Of a stretch of 15,753 nt of DNA, positions 1 through 8,112 are shown in pieces. The notes beneath the pieces were generated by a model that did not search any database, had not been told where the DNA came from, and saw only the letters and a program-made list of their open reading frames with translations. Numbering within the stretch: the stretch's first letter is position 1; each line of letters opens with the position of its first letter. The translations under genes and the position numbers were made by a program. This DNA is from NIC37A-2 sp050289625. Lineage in GTDB: Bacteria > Myxococcota_A > Polyangia > Polyangiales > Polyangiaceae. The stretch lies in the NCBI GenBank assembly GCA_050289625.1, contig JBNKGC010000140.1, forward strand, positions 1-15,753. The letters are read 5' to 3'.

Positions 1-3000
1 AAGACCAATGCTGAAGTGGAAGGCTCCGATGTCCTCCCAATACCGTTCATTTTCGCGGCCCCCCGACAAGAAGTCGATGACCCGCTCGACGTTGAACCCG
101 TAGTCGAACACCAGCGGACCCACGGGGGTCGCCACCCGAAGCCCCGTGCCCACGGCGTAGCGCAGCACGGTCGGATCGAAGTTCTTCACCTCGGCCCAGA
201 GGTTTCCCGCGTCAATGAAAAGGGCCGTGCGCAAGCTGCCGCTCAAGGGAAAACGCGCCTCGAGTCGTGGGTTGATGAAGACGTCCCCGCCCCGCAGCAC
301 GACGGCGTCGATGGAGAGTCCGGAATTTTCGTCGAGCAAACGGTCGGCGATGTCCTGGGGCACCAAGGAGTCCTGCAAGTAGCTGCGAATCGAATCGGCT
401 CCCCCGAGGAAGAAGAGGCGGTCAGGATAGGTTCGTGAGTAGCCTGCCAGCTGCTGAATCAGGCCCCAACGAAAACTCGCTGCAAGACTCGGCCCGTCTT
501 CGCTGAGCGGGAGGTACCCGGCGATGCGGTTGGTGTAGCGGAGAAGCTCACTGCAGGAGGGCGCGAACACACCTTCGTCGAGGAGCGTGTTGCAGTCGGT
601 TTCGAGCTCATCGACGGGACGCGCCGTCACGTGTTCGATGCCAACGTTCACGAACGTGCCTCTGCGCGCTTCGAGCGCCTGGTCGCGACGATCCCAGGTG
701 AGACCCACGCTCTGCGCCACGGCGACCGACGTTCCCTCCGGCACCCGGAGAGTGTTGGAAAAGCGCGGATTGTCCTGAACGAATCGCTCGAGGGCGTTCC
801 GCTCATCGGTTCCGAAGATCTCGGCGTCGTTGAGTTCGAGCGAGACCGCGAGCTGGAGCCAGAGGTCTCGATACGGGGTATGGATGAGCCTGAGCGTCAG
901 CGCGTCACGGGTAAGTCCGAAGTCGCGCGCGTTGTCGCGAACGTCAAGGCCTTCGACGTTCAGACGAAATAGGGGCCCCAGACCCACGTCGGGGAACGAC
1001 ACGGTTACCGTATTGTGGCGCTCGAGCAGCGCCGCGAGCCCCTCGTCGTCGGACAGCTCCTCGAATTTGCGCCGCACGTCGTCTTCGAAGATCAGAAACG
1101 GCGGTCGGAGGCCCAGCTGCGCACTGGCGACCAGCTGAATGGCATTGCCGCCGATGTTCCGATGTCCGTACTCGAAGCCGATCCGGAAACCTTCGCCGGT
1201 CGAAAAACCGCCCTTGACGTCGACGTACTGCGGCAGCCGCTCGCTCACGGTGACGAGCAGCACCTTCTCGCGCGCGGGCACTCCCGGATCTTCGAGGCCG
1301 ACGGCCACACTCGTGAACGTACCGAGCGTCTCGATTTGACGTTGCGTGCGTTGGACGGCGCTGCGCCGATAGAGCTCCCCCTCGGCGATGGCAAAACGGC
1401 TGCGGATCAAGCTCTCGTGAGTGCGGCGCGCGCCCTGCACCACGATGCGACTGATGCGAACCGGCTCGCCTTCACTCACGGAGAAGCGCACCCGCGCCCG
1501 GGTGTGATCCGGCGAAAGCTCGAGCTCTGTCTCCACCGCGGCGAACGCGTACGCTTCCTCGGCGTAGCGATCGAGGATGCGCGAGCGTGCCTCTTCCAGA
1601 TCGACGGTGGACAGGGCCTCACCCACCGGAAGGTCGGCTTCTTCCAAAAGCTCGGCCTCGGTCAGCGCTGCGTTTCCCTCGAAAGCGACGTCGTAGAGGA
1701 TCGCCTGGCGTCCGGGCCGGATCGGAACGACCAAAACGGCGTCGCGTTCACAACGAACGCCCTTCGAGGGATCGGCTTCACAGGTGTGCCGAATTTCCTC
1801 GTCGAAGGCGTCGTCCGCCGGCTCCTTCGCACAGTCGATGCGAGGGATGGGGCGCCGCCCGTGGACGATGCATTGGTCGGGACCCGAGCGTGGGTCGCAT
1901 CGTCGGCGCACCACGGTCAGGGGCCCGACACGAGCATCGAGGTATCCGTCCGCGCGCAACAGCTCCTCAAGGTGGACCATTACCCGGGCGTACGCCTCGT
2001 CTGAATAGGTCTGCCAAGGATTCAGACGGTACGGGCTCACTTGACGAGCTGCGGAGCCGGGTGGGCCGATGACGCCGTCGAGCAACACGGGGTCGACCGG
2101 ATCGAGCACCTGAGCCCCCGGAAGCTCTTCCGAGAGCACCCCGTCGATTTCGAGGCCCAGCTCGTCGGGCGACTTGGCAGTCCCCAGGCACGGAAACACG
2201 CGTCGGACCACGCGCACGGGTGCGCGCTCCCGGATGCGAAACACGAGATCGTTGCGGGGAGCGTCCGGCGCCCCTCGCCGATGCGCGTGGACCTCGACGT
2301 CGAGAAAACCGCGCGCAACGTAGAAGCGGCGCAAGACCGCTTCGAGAACCTCCAACTTGTGGTCCTCGCGTCCATCGAGATCGAGCGCTTCGTCGAGGGC
2401 GACTTGATCGAAGTGATCATTTCCCTCGAACGCGACATGAATGAGCGGCCCCGCCTGCACCCGTACGACCAGATCTCCCGGCGCCCGCGCGCGGTGCGTC
2501 ACCTGGGCCTCGTACCAACCCAGGCTGCGCAAGCGCTTTTCCAGAGCGTCGTCGGCAGAGCTCAGCGCCTTTTCGTTTTGTACGGCCCCCACCTCGACGT
2601 CGTACTGCCTGAGCTGAGGTCCCAGAGCGGGATCGGCGGGGAGTGGCCACACTTCGAACGAACGCTTGGCTACCCGAAGCGACTGTCCCGCATCGACGCG
2701 TACGCGGAGCAGCACCTGGAGAGGATCGTCCGTGTCCTCTGCGGCAATCGTGACCCGAGCGTCCGGGTACCCCGCCTTCGCGTGGAGCGTTTCGACCGCC
2801 TCGGCGCGGCGGTTCAGGATCGGTTCGGTCACCTCATCGCCCGCCCGGAGGCCGAAAGCCCCCAACACCGCTTCGGCGTCGAGGGGCGAACCGCTGATGT
2901 GCACATTCGCTACCAGGCGGCGCGGGAGGATCTCGAGCACGAGGGAAACCCCGTCGCCCTCGCGTTCGGCCCACGCGCGTACGTCCGCGACCTTTCGTGA

Positions 3001-3270
3001 CCCGAGCAACTCGGCCATCGCGCGACGACCGAGTTCACGCGTCAGTGGCTCACCCGGGTGAACTCGCGTGAGGGTGATTTTTTCGGCCCACAGGTTTCCG
3101 AGCACCTCGACTCGAATGGCAGACACGGGCTTGCCCATCAGGGCCGAGATGTCGGTGGGCGGCCCGACGTCGATGTCCCCTTCCACCTGCGCAGACGCCG
3201 GGAAAGACCACGAAAGCGCCAGCAGGAGTGCTGCGAGCACCCTCCAGCGGATCGCGGCGCGGACTGTCAT
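1..3270 (-). CDS. Omp85 / BamA-TamA superfamily outer membrane protein (3' end cut by window)
   Basis: The minus frame is open from ATG at 3270 to base 1 (1090 codons). Residues 1-27 form a signal peptide ending PASA before QVEG. Residues about 47-680 read as seven POTRA-like modules (starts near 47, 120, 200, 277, 350, 521 and 602). The fifth is enlarged to about 170 residues and carries six cysteines (near residue 358 and between about 450 and 510). From about 680 (ERLPQYVDVKGGF) to the end is a beta-barrel, with the Omp85 lid-loop-type motif GGADSIRSY near 956. The last visible residues, GAFHFSIGL, are a typical C-terminal beta-signal, so only the final residue and stop should be missing. 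Omp85 proteins insert or translocate outer-membrane proteins. BamA normally has five POTRAs and about 800 residues; TamA has three. Whether this is the essential BamA or a paralogue cannot be decided here. It is transcribed divergently from the glycosidase-like gene, and its start has only a weak ribosome site. Confidence 0.93.
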   Translation of the reverse strand, partial: MTVRAAIRWRVLAALLLALSWSFPASAQVEGDIDVGPPTDISALMGKPVSAIRVEVLGNLWAEKITLTRVHPGEPLTRELGRRAMAELLGSRKVADVRAWAEREGDGVSLVLEILPRRLVANVHISGSPLDAEAVLGAFGLRAGDEVTEPILNRRAEAVETLHAKAGYPDARVTIAAEDTDDPLQVLLRVRVDAGQSLRVAKRSFEVWPLPADPALGPQLRQYDVEVGAVQNEKALSSADDALEKRLRSLGWYEAQVTHRARAPGDLVVRVQAGPLIHVAFEGNDHFDQVALDEALDLDGREDHKLEVLEAVLRRFYVARGFLDVEVHAHRRGAPDAPRNDLVFRIRERAPVRVVRRVFPCLGTAKSPDELGLEIDGVLSEELPGAQVLDPVDPVLLDGVIGPPGSAARQVSPYRLNPWQTYSDEAYARVMVHLEELLRADGYLDARVGPLTVVRRRCDPRSGPDQCIVHGRRPIPRIDCAKEPADDAFDEEIRHTCEADPSKGVRCERDAVLVVPIRPGRQAILYDVAFEGNAALTEAELLEEADLPVGEALSTVDLEEARSRILDRYAEEAYAFAAVETELELSPDHTRARVRFSVSEGEPVRISRIVVQGARRTHESLIRSRFAIAEGELYRRSAVQRTQRQIETLGTFTSVAVGLEDPGVPAREKVLLVTVSERLPQYVDVKGGFSTGEGFRIGFEYGHRNIGGNAIQLVASAQLGLRPPFLIFEDDVRRKFEELSDDEGLAALLERHNTVTVSFPDVGLGPLFRLNVEGLDVRDNARDFGLTRDALTLRLIHTPYRDLWLQLAVSLELNDAEIFGTDERNALERFVQDNPRFSNTLRVPEGTSVAVAQSVGLTWDRRDQALEARRGTFVNVGIEHVTARPVDELETDCNTLLDEGVFAPSCSELLRYTNRIAGYLPLSEDGPSLAASFRWGLIQQLAGYSRTYPDRLFFLGGADSIRSYLQDSLVPQDIADRLLDENSGLSIDAVVLRGGDVFINPRLEARFPLSGSLRTALFIDAGNLWAEVKNFDPTVLRYAVGTGLRVATPVGPLVFDYGFNVERVIDFLSGGRENERYWEDIGAFHFSIGL

Positions 3271-3290
3271 GGGGCAGGGTTCTACAACAG

Positions 3291-3315
3291 GGTTCCCCGC
3301 TCGCACCGGGGAACC
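3291..3315. promoter_or_regulatory. Perfect 9-bp inverted repeat in divergent intergenic region
   Basis: GGTTCCCCG at 3291-3299 and CGGGGAACC at 3307-3315 are separated by 7 bases. The repeat lies in the 117-bp gap between the divergent Omp85 gene (start 3270) and the glycosidase-like gene (start 3388), so it may be an operator or a hairpin in the leader of either gene. No T-run follows on either strand, which argues against a terminator. Function is inferred from position only. Confidence 0.4.
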
Positions 3316-3387
3316 TTCGCCAATTTCGGGACAAGTTGCTCCGAGCGAGTAGGATGCAGTCGGCCCCACCCTCGGGGTCGCGCTCCC

Positions 3388-4842
3388 ATGACTGCGCCGA
3401 CCGACGAACTTCGCACGCAAACCCGCCCTGCCGAGGCCGATCCGGAGACGCCTGACGCGCCTTCCGTCGAGGTCGACCCCAGCAAGCGCGGCGCCCGCGC
3501 GGCTCGCCCCGCCCGACGCGCACGGCTGAAGCGCTGGGGCGTCCGCGCGGCCATCGCTCTACCCGTCGTGGGCGCGGCGAGCTGGATCGCGGTTCACCGC
3601 ATTCCGTGGCTCGGGCCCATCGTTTCGAACAGCCTGCGCGCAGTCCTCGGCACCGAGAACGTCACCGCCCTGCAAGATTTCGTCTACGGCATCGAGGACG
3701 ACATCAACCAAGTCGTCAAGAAAGACGAGAAGCCGAAGGCCTACTGGAAAGTGCCTCCGAAGGCGGCGACGGCTCCCGCGCCGGCCCCTGAAGTCGCGGA
3801 GAAAGAAGTGGTTCCAGCGGCAAAGGCCCTCACCCCCTTCGCCCCCGCGGCTCCCGGCCCGGTTCACGACACCTGGTCCGCCGAAGGAGACGGCGAGTGG
3901 GTCCCCATCGTGGATCCTCGCCACCCGAACGAACCACCTCGGATGATGAAGACCCTGCTCCACCCCGATCGCAACCGATCCTGGGCGGAGCTCTTCGTCG
4001 TGGCGATCGACCTCCGACAGGTCGAGGTGCATCCGGTGGCCGGAACTCGCGAACCCGCAAGCGAGAACCCCGAAGCCGAGAACCTGGACCGGCCGGGAAA
4101 GATCCCCGAGTCGGCGCATGACACGCTCCTCGCAGCCTTCAACGGAGGCTTCATGGCGGAGCACGGCCAGTACGGGATGAAGCTCGACGGGGTGACTCTT
4201 CTGGAGCCTCGTCCGGACTCCTGCACTTTGGCTGAGCTCGAGGACGGCTCTCTTCGCGTCGGAACTTGGAAGAAGATTGCCAGCGACGCCCCGAAGATGA
4301 CCTGGTTCCGGCAAGCCCCGAACTGCATGTACGAGGACGACAAGCTGCATCCGCTCCTCGCTGCCAAGCGTCCTCGCAAGTGGGGCGCCACCCTCGACGG
4401 AAACACGGTAATTCGCCGCTCGGCGGTCGGCCTGAGCGCCACCGGCGACATCCTCTACATGGGCATCACCAATCACACCACCGCGCGCGCGCTCGCCGAC
4501 GGCATGCACCACGCCGGCGCGGTCACGGTCGCCCAGATGGACGTGAACTGGTCCTATCCGAAGTTCGTCACCTACGAACCCACCGGCGGCAAGCTGAAGC
4601 CGATTGCCTTGGCCGACGGCTTCGAGTTCTCCGAAGACCTCTACATTCGCGAGCGGTCGCTGCGGGATTTCTTCTACCTGACCCGCAAGGACGGTGCGTC
4701 CAAGAAGGCACCTGCGGAATCGTCCGTGAACGATGCCTCTCCGAACCGCGGTACGTCCCCGAGCGGTGGAGCGGATCCGAACGCCGGTTTGGAAGGTTCC
4801 GAGCCCGTCGAACCCGCGATCAAGTCGGCCAAGGCCGAGTGA
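3388..4842 (+). CDS. Membrane-anchored phosphodiester glycosidase-like (NAGPA / DUF2233) protein
   Basis: 484 residues from ATG 3388. The frame stays open upstream to 3058, but that part overlaps the divergent Omp85 gene and its leader, so the first ATG after the intergenic region is preferred. Residues 1-50 are Arg/Lys/Pro-rich and cytoplasmic-looking; residues 52-69 form one membrane segment; then comes an Ala/Pro linker (120-160). The domain at about 185-425 shows the family signature: AAFNGGF at 249-255, a charged GMKLDGVTLLEPR stretch after it, GDILYMGITNH at 353-363 and QMDVNWSY at 383-390. The family (phosphodiester glycosidase, NAGPA) includes the enzyme that uncovers mannose-6-phosphate; in bacteria it is usually exported and its substrates are mostly unknown. 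The C-terminal tail (about 435-484) is low-complexity. mutM begins 43 bases after the stop. Assignment rests on motif recognition; substrate is not inferable. Confidence 0.8.
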   Translation: MTAPTDELRTQTRPAEADPETPDAPSVEVDPSKRGARAARPARRARLKRWGVRAAIALPVVGAASWIAVHRIPWLGPIVSNSLRAVLGTENVTALQDFVYGIEDDINQVVKKDEKPKAYWKVPPKAATAPAPAPEVAEKEVVPAAKALTPFAPAAPGPVHDTWSAEGDGEWVPIVDPRHPNEPPRMMKTLLHPDRNRSWAELFVVAIDLRQVEVHPVAGTREPASENPEAENLDRPGKIPESAHDTLLAAFNGGFMAEHGQYGMKLDGVTLLEPRPDSCTLAELEDGSLRVGTWKKIASDAPKMTWFRQAPNCMYEDDKLHPLLAAKRPRKWGATLDGNTVIRRSAVGLSATGDILYMGITNHTTARALADGMHHAGAVTVAQMDVNWSYPKFVTYEPTGGKLKPIALADGFEFSEDLYIRERSLRDFFYLTRKDGASKKAPAESSVNDASPNRGTSPSGGADPNAGLEGSEPVEPAIKSAKAE

Positions 4843-4885
4843 ACGCGCCCCAAACGTAGGCGGAGCGTCCGTCTCCGAAGCGTTG

Positions 4886-5695
4886 ATGCCCGAACTTCCC
4901 GAGGTTGAAGTCACCCGACGCCGGCTCGAACCCCGTTGGGTCGGTCACACCATCGAACGCGTCACGGTCGGACCGAAGAGCTACTTCTTCGTCACACCTC
5001 CTTCGACCCTGAAGCGCCGCCTCCAAGGTCGGACGACGACGGCCCTCTCACGCCACGGCAAGTACCTGGTTGCCCAGCTCGACGACGGGAGCAGGCTCTT
5101 GTGTCACCTCGGCATGACCGGTCAGCTCTTCGCCACCGAAGAGCCGAGCGCCACCGATCCGCACGTGCACCTCGCGCTGTCGTTCGCCTCGGGGCGACTC
5201 GTCTTCCGAGACGTGCGCAAGTTCGGCAAGGTCGAGTGGATCGCTCCTGGGGGCACTTCGGCGCGCCTCGAAAAGCTCGGCCCCGACGCCCTCGCGATCA
5301 CTCCGGACGAGCTTCATGCCCGCCTTCGAAAGCGTCGCATCCCCATCAAGACGGCTCTCCTCGATCAGGCGGTGCTGGCGGGCGTGGGCAACATCTATGC
5401 TGACGAAGCCTTGTTTCGCGCCAGCATCCGCCCCACGAGGGTGGCGGCCCGCCTCTCCCGCGCCGCGTGTGTGACTCTGTGCGAAGCCATCCGCGCCGTG
5501 ATGCGGTCTGCCATTCGGGCGGGCGGGAGCACCATCGCCGATTTTCGTCATCCCGATGGCGGTAGCGGCGCGTATCAGCAAAATCACTTGGTCTACGGGA
5601 AAGGGGGAGCCCCCTGTCCCGCCTGCGGCGCAGAGCTTCGCCGCATCGTACTGTCTCAGCGCAGCACCCATTTCTGCGTGCGCTGCCAGAAGTAA
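4886..5695 (+). CDS. mutM: Formamidopyrimidine-DNA glycosylase (Fpg/MutM)
   Basis: 269 residues, the usual family length. It starts MPELPEVEVTRR, giving the catalytic Pro2 (Schiff-base nucleophile after Met removal) and Glu3. Lys59 in SRHGKYL matches the conserved beta-hairpin lysine (K57 of the E. coli enzyme). The helix-two-turn-helix region holds GVGNIYADEALF with Asn169. The C-terminal zinc finger has Cys244/Cys247 and Cys264/Cys267, with Arg259 in the position of the DNA-phosphate-binding arginine. All key residues are present, so the enzyme should excise 8-oxoguanine and formamidopyrimidines and cleave the abasic site by beta/delta elimination. The frame is open upstream to 4733, but the protein must begin at the ATG at 4886 for Pro to be N-terminal. 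It sits between the glycosidase-like gene (43-bp gap) and rpiA (92-bp gap), probably co-transcribed with both, though these functions are not obviously related. Confidence 0.97.
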   Translation: MPELPEVEVTRRRLEPRWVGHTIERVTVGPKSYFFVTPPSTLKRRLQGRTTTALSRHGKYLVAQLDDGSRLLCHLGMTGQLFATEEPSATDPHVHLALSFASGRLVFRDVRKFGKVEWIAPGGTSARLEKLGPDALAITPDELHARLRKRRIPIKTALLDQAVLAGVGNIYADEALFRASIRPTRVAARLSRAACVTLCEAIRAVMRSAIRAGGSTIADFRHPDGGSGAYQQNHLVYGKGGAPCPACGAELRRIVLSQRSTHFCVRCQK

Positions 5696-5710
5696 GCTCT
5701 CGTTTCCGGC

Positions 5711-5730
5711 GAAAATTTTTGCCGGGGACT
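5711..5730 (+). terminator. Possible weak hairpin between mutM and rpiA
   Basis: CCGGCGAAAA at 5711-5720 faces TTTTTGCCGG at 5721-5730, an inverted repeat with one mismatch and almost no loop, in the 92-bp mutM-rpiA gap. It could be a weak terminator or processing site. It has no T-tract after the stem and may be inactive. Confidence 0.25.
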
Positions 5731-5787
5731 CCCCACAAGGCGGTTTTGGGGTGGGACAGGGATCTAGCTCGCGGTAGATGCGCCCGC

Positions 5788-6480
5788 ATGAACCAGGACG
5801 AAGCGAAGATGGCCGCGGCTCGCGCTGCACTCGCCTACCTTCCTGACGCAGGCGTGGTCGGGCTCGGCACCGGATCGACCGCCTGTCACTTCATCGACGG
5901 TGTGGGGGAGCTCGTCCGAGCTGGCCGAAAGCTGACGGGAGTGCCCACGAGCGAACGAAGCCGCGAACAGGCCGAGTCCCTCGGCATCCCTCTCGCACCC
6001 CCGGACGGCCCATGGGACATCGACGTGTGCGTGGATGGGGCGGACGAAGTGAGCGCCGACCTCGACCTGATCAAGGGCGGAGGCGGTGCGCAAACCCGAG
6101 AGAAAATCGTCAATCAGGCGAGCCGCTTCAACATCATCGTGGTCGACGAATCGAAGTTGGTCGAGCACCTCGGACAGCGTTGGGCCATCCCAGTCGAGGT
6201 GTTTGCCTTTGCTCATCGGGCCACACAGAAGGCACTCGAACGCTTCGGCACCACCACACTCCGCACGAAGGACGGAGCCCCCTGGATGACCGATGCAGGC
6301 AACTACCTCTACGACGTTCAAGCCGGGACGATCGAGACGCCCGCGCGTCTCGATACCGAGATTCGGAGTATCCCGGGAGTCGTCGAGACGGGCCTGTTCT
6401 GCGGGCGAACCGACCTAGTGATCGTCGCCAGCCCAAGCGGGATCAAGGAACTTCGCCGCTCGAAATCGGATCCACGGTGA
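5788..6480 (+). CDS. rpiA: Ribose-5-phosphate isomerase A
   Basis: 230 residues, close to the E. coli enzyme (219). It interconverts ribose 5-phosphate and ribulose 5-phosphate in the non-oxidative pentose phosphate pathway, in the cytoplasm. The full set of family motifs is visible: GLGTGSTA at 25-32 (phosphate-binding loop), VDGADE at 82-87 (Asp83, Asp86), KGGGGA at 96-101 and TREK at 103-106, whose Glu105 aligns with the catalytic glutamate. ATG 5788 is chosen because the family N-terminus (short helix with an Ala-rich K-AA-A-L pattern) starts there; an ATG at 5778 is out of frame. The ribosome site is poor. The C-terminal residues after about 222 (RRSKSDPR) are unremarkable. Confidence 0.97.
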   Translation: MNQDEAKMAAARAALAYLPDAGVVGLGTGSTACHFIDGVGELVRAGRKLTGVPTSERSREQAESLGIPLAPPDGPWDIDVCVDGADEVSADLDLIKGGGGAQTREKIVNQASRFNIIVVDESKLVEHLGQRWAIPVEVFAFAHRATQKALERFGTTTLRTKDGAPWMTDAGNYLYDVQAGTIETPARLDTEIRSIPGVVETGLFCGRTDLVIVASPSGIKELRRSKSDPR

Positions 6481-6483
6481 CCC

Positions 6484-6514
6484 CCCCGGTCTCTCGAAAC
6501 CCGGGAAACCGGGG
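6484..6514 (+). terminator. Possible terminator after rpiA (no T-tract)
   Basis: CCCCGGT at 6484-6490 pairs with ACCGGGG at 6508-6514, immediately after the rpiA stop. The loop is 17 bases and no T-run follows, so the call is weak; it marks the likely end of the rpiA transcript before the next gene, which has its own strong ribosome site. Confidence 0.3.
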
Positions 6515-6592
6515 CCTCCGTCAGAATGGATCGCACCTTGCACTTCGTCCCCCCGCTGCATCCCCCTCGACCCGGGATGAGCAGGAGGACAG

Positions 6593-7810
6593 ATGGTACG
6601 GACGGAGAAGCCCCTGCGCTCGCGGGGCATGATGAGAACTCTTTCATGGGGTGCACTCGGGCTGACCGCGCTCGCTTTCAGCGTCAGCGCTGAAGCAGCG
6701 GACAAGCAGGACCCCAACCAACAGGCTGCACAGGCAGCCCGCACGGTGGAGCATCGCGCCGAGCAGGTCGCGGCTTATGCCGGCGACGTTGCGGATCACT
6801 ACTCACCGGAGACCGCTGCCACCCAGGCGGCCGCTCCGCAGGCCCTCAAGAAGGGCCTTCGGGACGCTCGCAATGGTGTGGTAACGATCGAGCGAGAAGG
6901 CAAGGTTCTCGGCGTGGGCACCGTGCTCGCGGGCGATGGCCGAATCCTGACCGCACTCTCGAACGTGGGCCACGGCAATCAGCTCGATGTGCGCTTCGCC
7001 GACGGTTCCGTGTCCCGCGTTCGCGTGGGCCACACGGATCGCGCTTGGGACTTGGCGCTCTTGGTTCCGCAAAATGGTCGCTGGCAAAAAGGTCTGCGCG
7101 CCTCTTCGGAGACTGCGCAGAACCAAGGTGCGAGCGCCCGCATGTACAGCCTGCAGGACAAGAACCTGCGTCTCAGCCGCGCTATCCTGAAGAACAAGCG
7201 CACGCTGATGGGCGGCGACAGCGAACTGCTTCAGGACGCTGTCGAGATTGGCAGTAACCTTCGCGAGTCGGACGTGGGTGGTCCCATGCTCGACGGCAAG
7301 GGTGACGTCGTGGCCATGGTCGCACGCGCTTGCGCTCCGCAAGCCGACGGCCAGTCCTGCGTGCCCACGCCTTATGCAGTGCCCGTCACGGCGCTCCGCG
7401 CGTTCTTGCGCACGGTGCCGCCAAGCGCGGTGCCTCCTGCGCCTTGGCTTGGCATCAAGGGCAAGGCCGAGCAGGTCGGCCCGGTGCGAGGCGTGCGCCT
7501 TCTGGGCGTCGATTCGCAAAGCCCGGCGGCTGCGGCCGGACTTCACGGCGGCAGCAACGCGGCTCAGTCGGACGTCGTGGTCGCCGTGGACGGCAAGCCC
7601 GTGACCACTCCCGAGCAGCTCTCGGCCGAGGTCAACGAGCGCGCCGTGGGTGACAGCATCCGCCTGCTCGTCTACGGAAACGGGCAGTTCCGCGAGGTCA
7701 GCATGACCCTGCGGGCAGCTCCCGGGACTGGGCCGACTCGGGCGATCGCCGAGCAGCCGGCGGCACCCCAGCCCAAGCCGCGCGTTCGCGTCGTGCAAAC
7801 GCCTCGCTGA
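6593..7810 (+). CDS. Secreted HtrA-like trypsin/PDZ protein, catalytic His and Ser replaced (probable pseudoprotease)
   Basis: 405 residues from ATG 6593, with a strong AGGAGG site at 6583-6588. A signal peptide covers about residues 13-36 (cleavage after SAEA). A helical, Gln/Ala-rich stretch (37-85) leads into a trypsin-like fold: GVGTVLAGDGRILT at 107-120, DRAWDLALL at 149-157, RESDVGGPM at 224-232. Aligning these to HtrA/DegP motifs (ILTNNHVV, DIAL, GNSGG) puts Ser123 at the catalytic His position, keeps Asp153 and puts Val228 at the nucleophile Ser position. A PDZ domain follows at about 286-375 (WLGIKG, SPAAAAGL, DVVVAVDGKPV), then a Pro/Arg-rich tail. The fold suggests a periplasmic or secreted peptide-binding or scaffold role rather than proteolysis. 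The alignment was done by eye; the nearby His127 could in principle substitute, but the missing Ser cannot be explained that way. Confidence 0.85.
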   Translation: MVRTEKPLRSRGMMRTLSWGALGLTALAFSVSAEAADKQDPNQQAAQAARTVEHRAEQVAAYAGDVADHYSPETAATQAAAPQALKKGLRDARNGVVTIEREGKVLGVGTVLAGDGRILTALSNVGHGNQLDVRFADGSVSRVRVGHTDRAWDLALLVPQNGRWQKGLRASSETAQNQGASARMYSLQDKNLRLSRAILKNKRTLMGGDSELLQDAVEIGSNLRESDVGGPMLDGKGDVVAMVARACAPQADGQSCVPTPYAVPVTALRAFLRTVPPSAVPPAPWLGIKGKAEQVGPVRGVRLLGVDSQSPAAAAGLHGGSNAAQSDVVVAVDGKPVTTPEQLSAEVNERAVGDSIRLLVYGNGQFREVSMTLRAAPGTGPTRAIAEQPAAPQPKPRVRVVQTPR

Positions 7811-7820
7811 GAAGCACGAA

Positions 7821-7862
7821 ACCCGCCTCCGCCTCGAACAGTTGGCCGAGTCGGAGGCGGGT
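7821..7862 (+). terminator. Hairpin after the HtrA-like gene, candidate terminator
   Basis: ACCCGCCTCCG at 7821-7831 is perfectly complementary to CGGAGGCGGGT at 7852-7862, beginning 10 bases after the stop codon. The loop (20 bases) contains a further CTCG/CGAG pairing. There is no T-run, so termination strength is uncertain, but its position and 11-bp GC-rich stem fit a transcript end. Confidence 0.55.
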
Positions 7863-7882
7863 GTCGGTCCTCGAAGCCCTCC

Positions 7883-7962
7883 ACCTGTGATTTTTCGGTT
7901 TGCCCTCTCGGGCACTCGAAAAGCCACAGGTTCGGAGGGCATTCGTCGTCCGGGCAAACCGA
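7883..7962 (+). promoter_or_regulatory. Two mutually exclusive hairpins upstream of the PP2C gene
   Basis: Arm 7883-7897 pairs with 7917-7931 (13 of 15 positions, ACCTGTG...TTTTCG), enclosing a GCCC/GGGC helix (7902-7905 with 7910-7913). The same inner bases, TCGGTTTGCCC at 7895-7905, are also perfectly complementary to GGGCAAACCGA at 7952-7962, so the second fold would break the first. This is the layout of an attenuator or switch. The intergenic stretch 7811-8112 otherwise holds only the preceding hairpin; no clear promoter was recognised. Confidence 0.45.
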
Positions 7963-8112
7963 TCGGCTCTCGGTGCCACGTCGGATAGAATCCTACAGGC
8001 TCCTCCAACAGACACGACGCAAGCACAAAGACGAAATTCAGCCAATTGACAGCGCTCTGAGCCGCGACGACGATGAGCATCGTAGGTTTTCCAGGCGAGT
8101 AGTGAGCGACCT

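Noticed and set aside
1015..3000. Two long plus-strand open frames (1015-2004 and 2041-3000)
   Set aside because: They are antisense to the Omp85 gene, whose minus frame has a signal peptide, POTRAs and a barrel; long antisense frames are expected in high-GC DNA.
3559..4914. 451-codon minus-strand open frame
   Set aside because: Antisense to the glycosidase-like gene; Arg/Gly/Val-rich composition without family motifs.
6803..8080. 425-codon minus-strand open frame
   Set aside because: Antisense to the HtrA-like gene with no recognisable domain.
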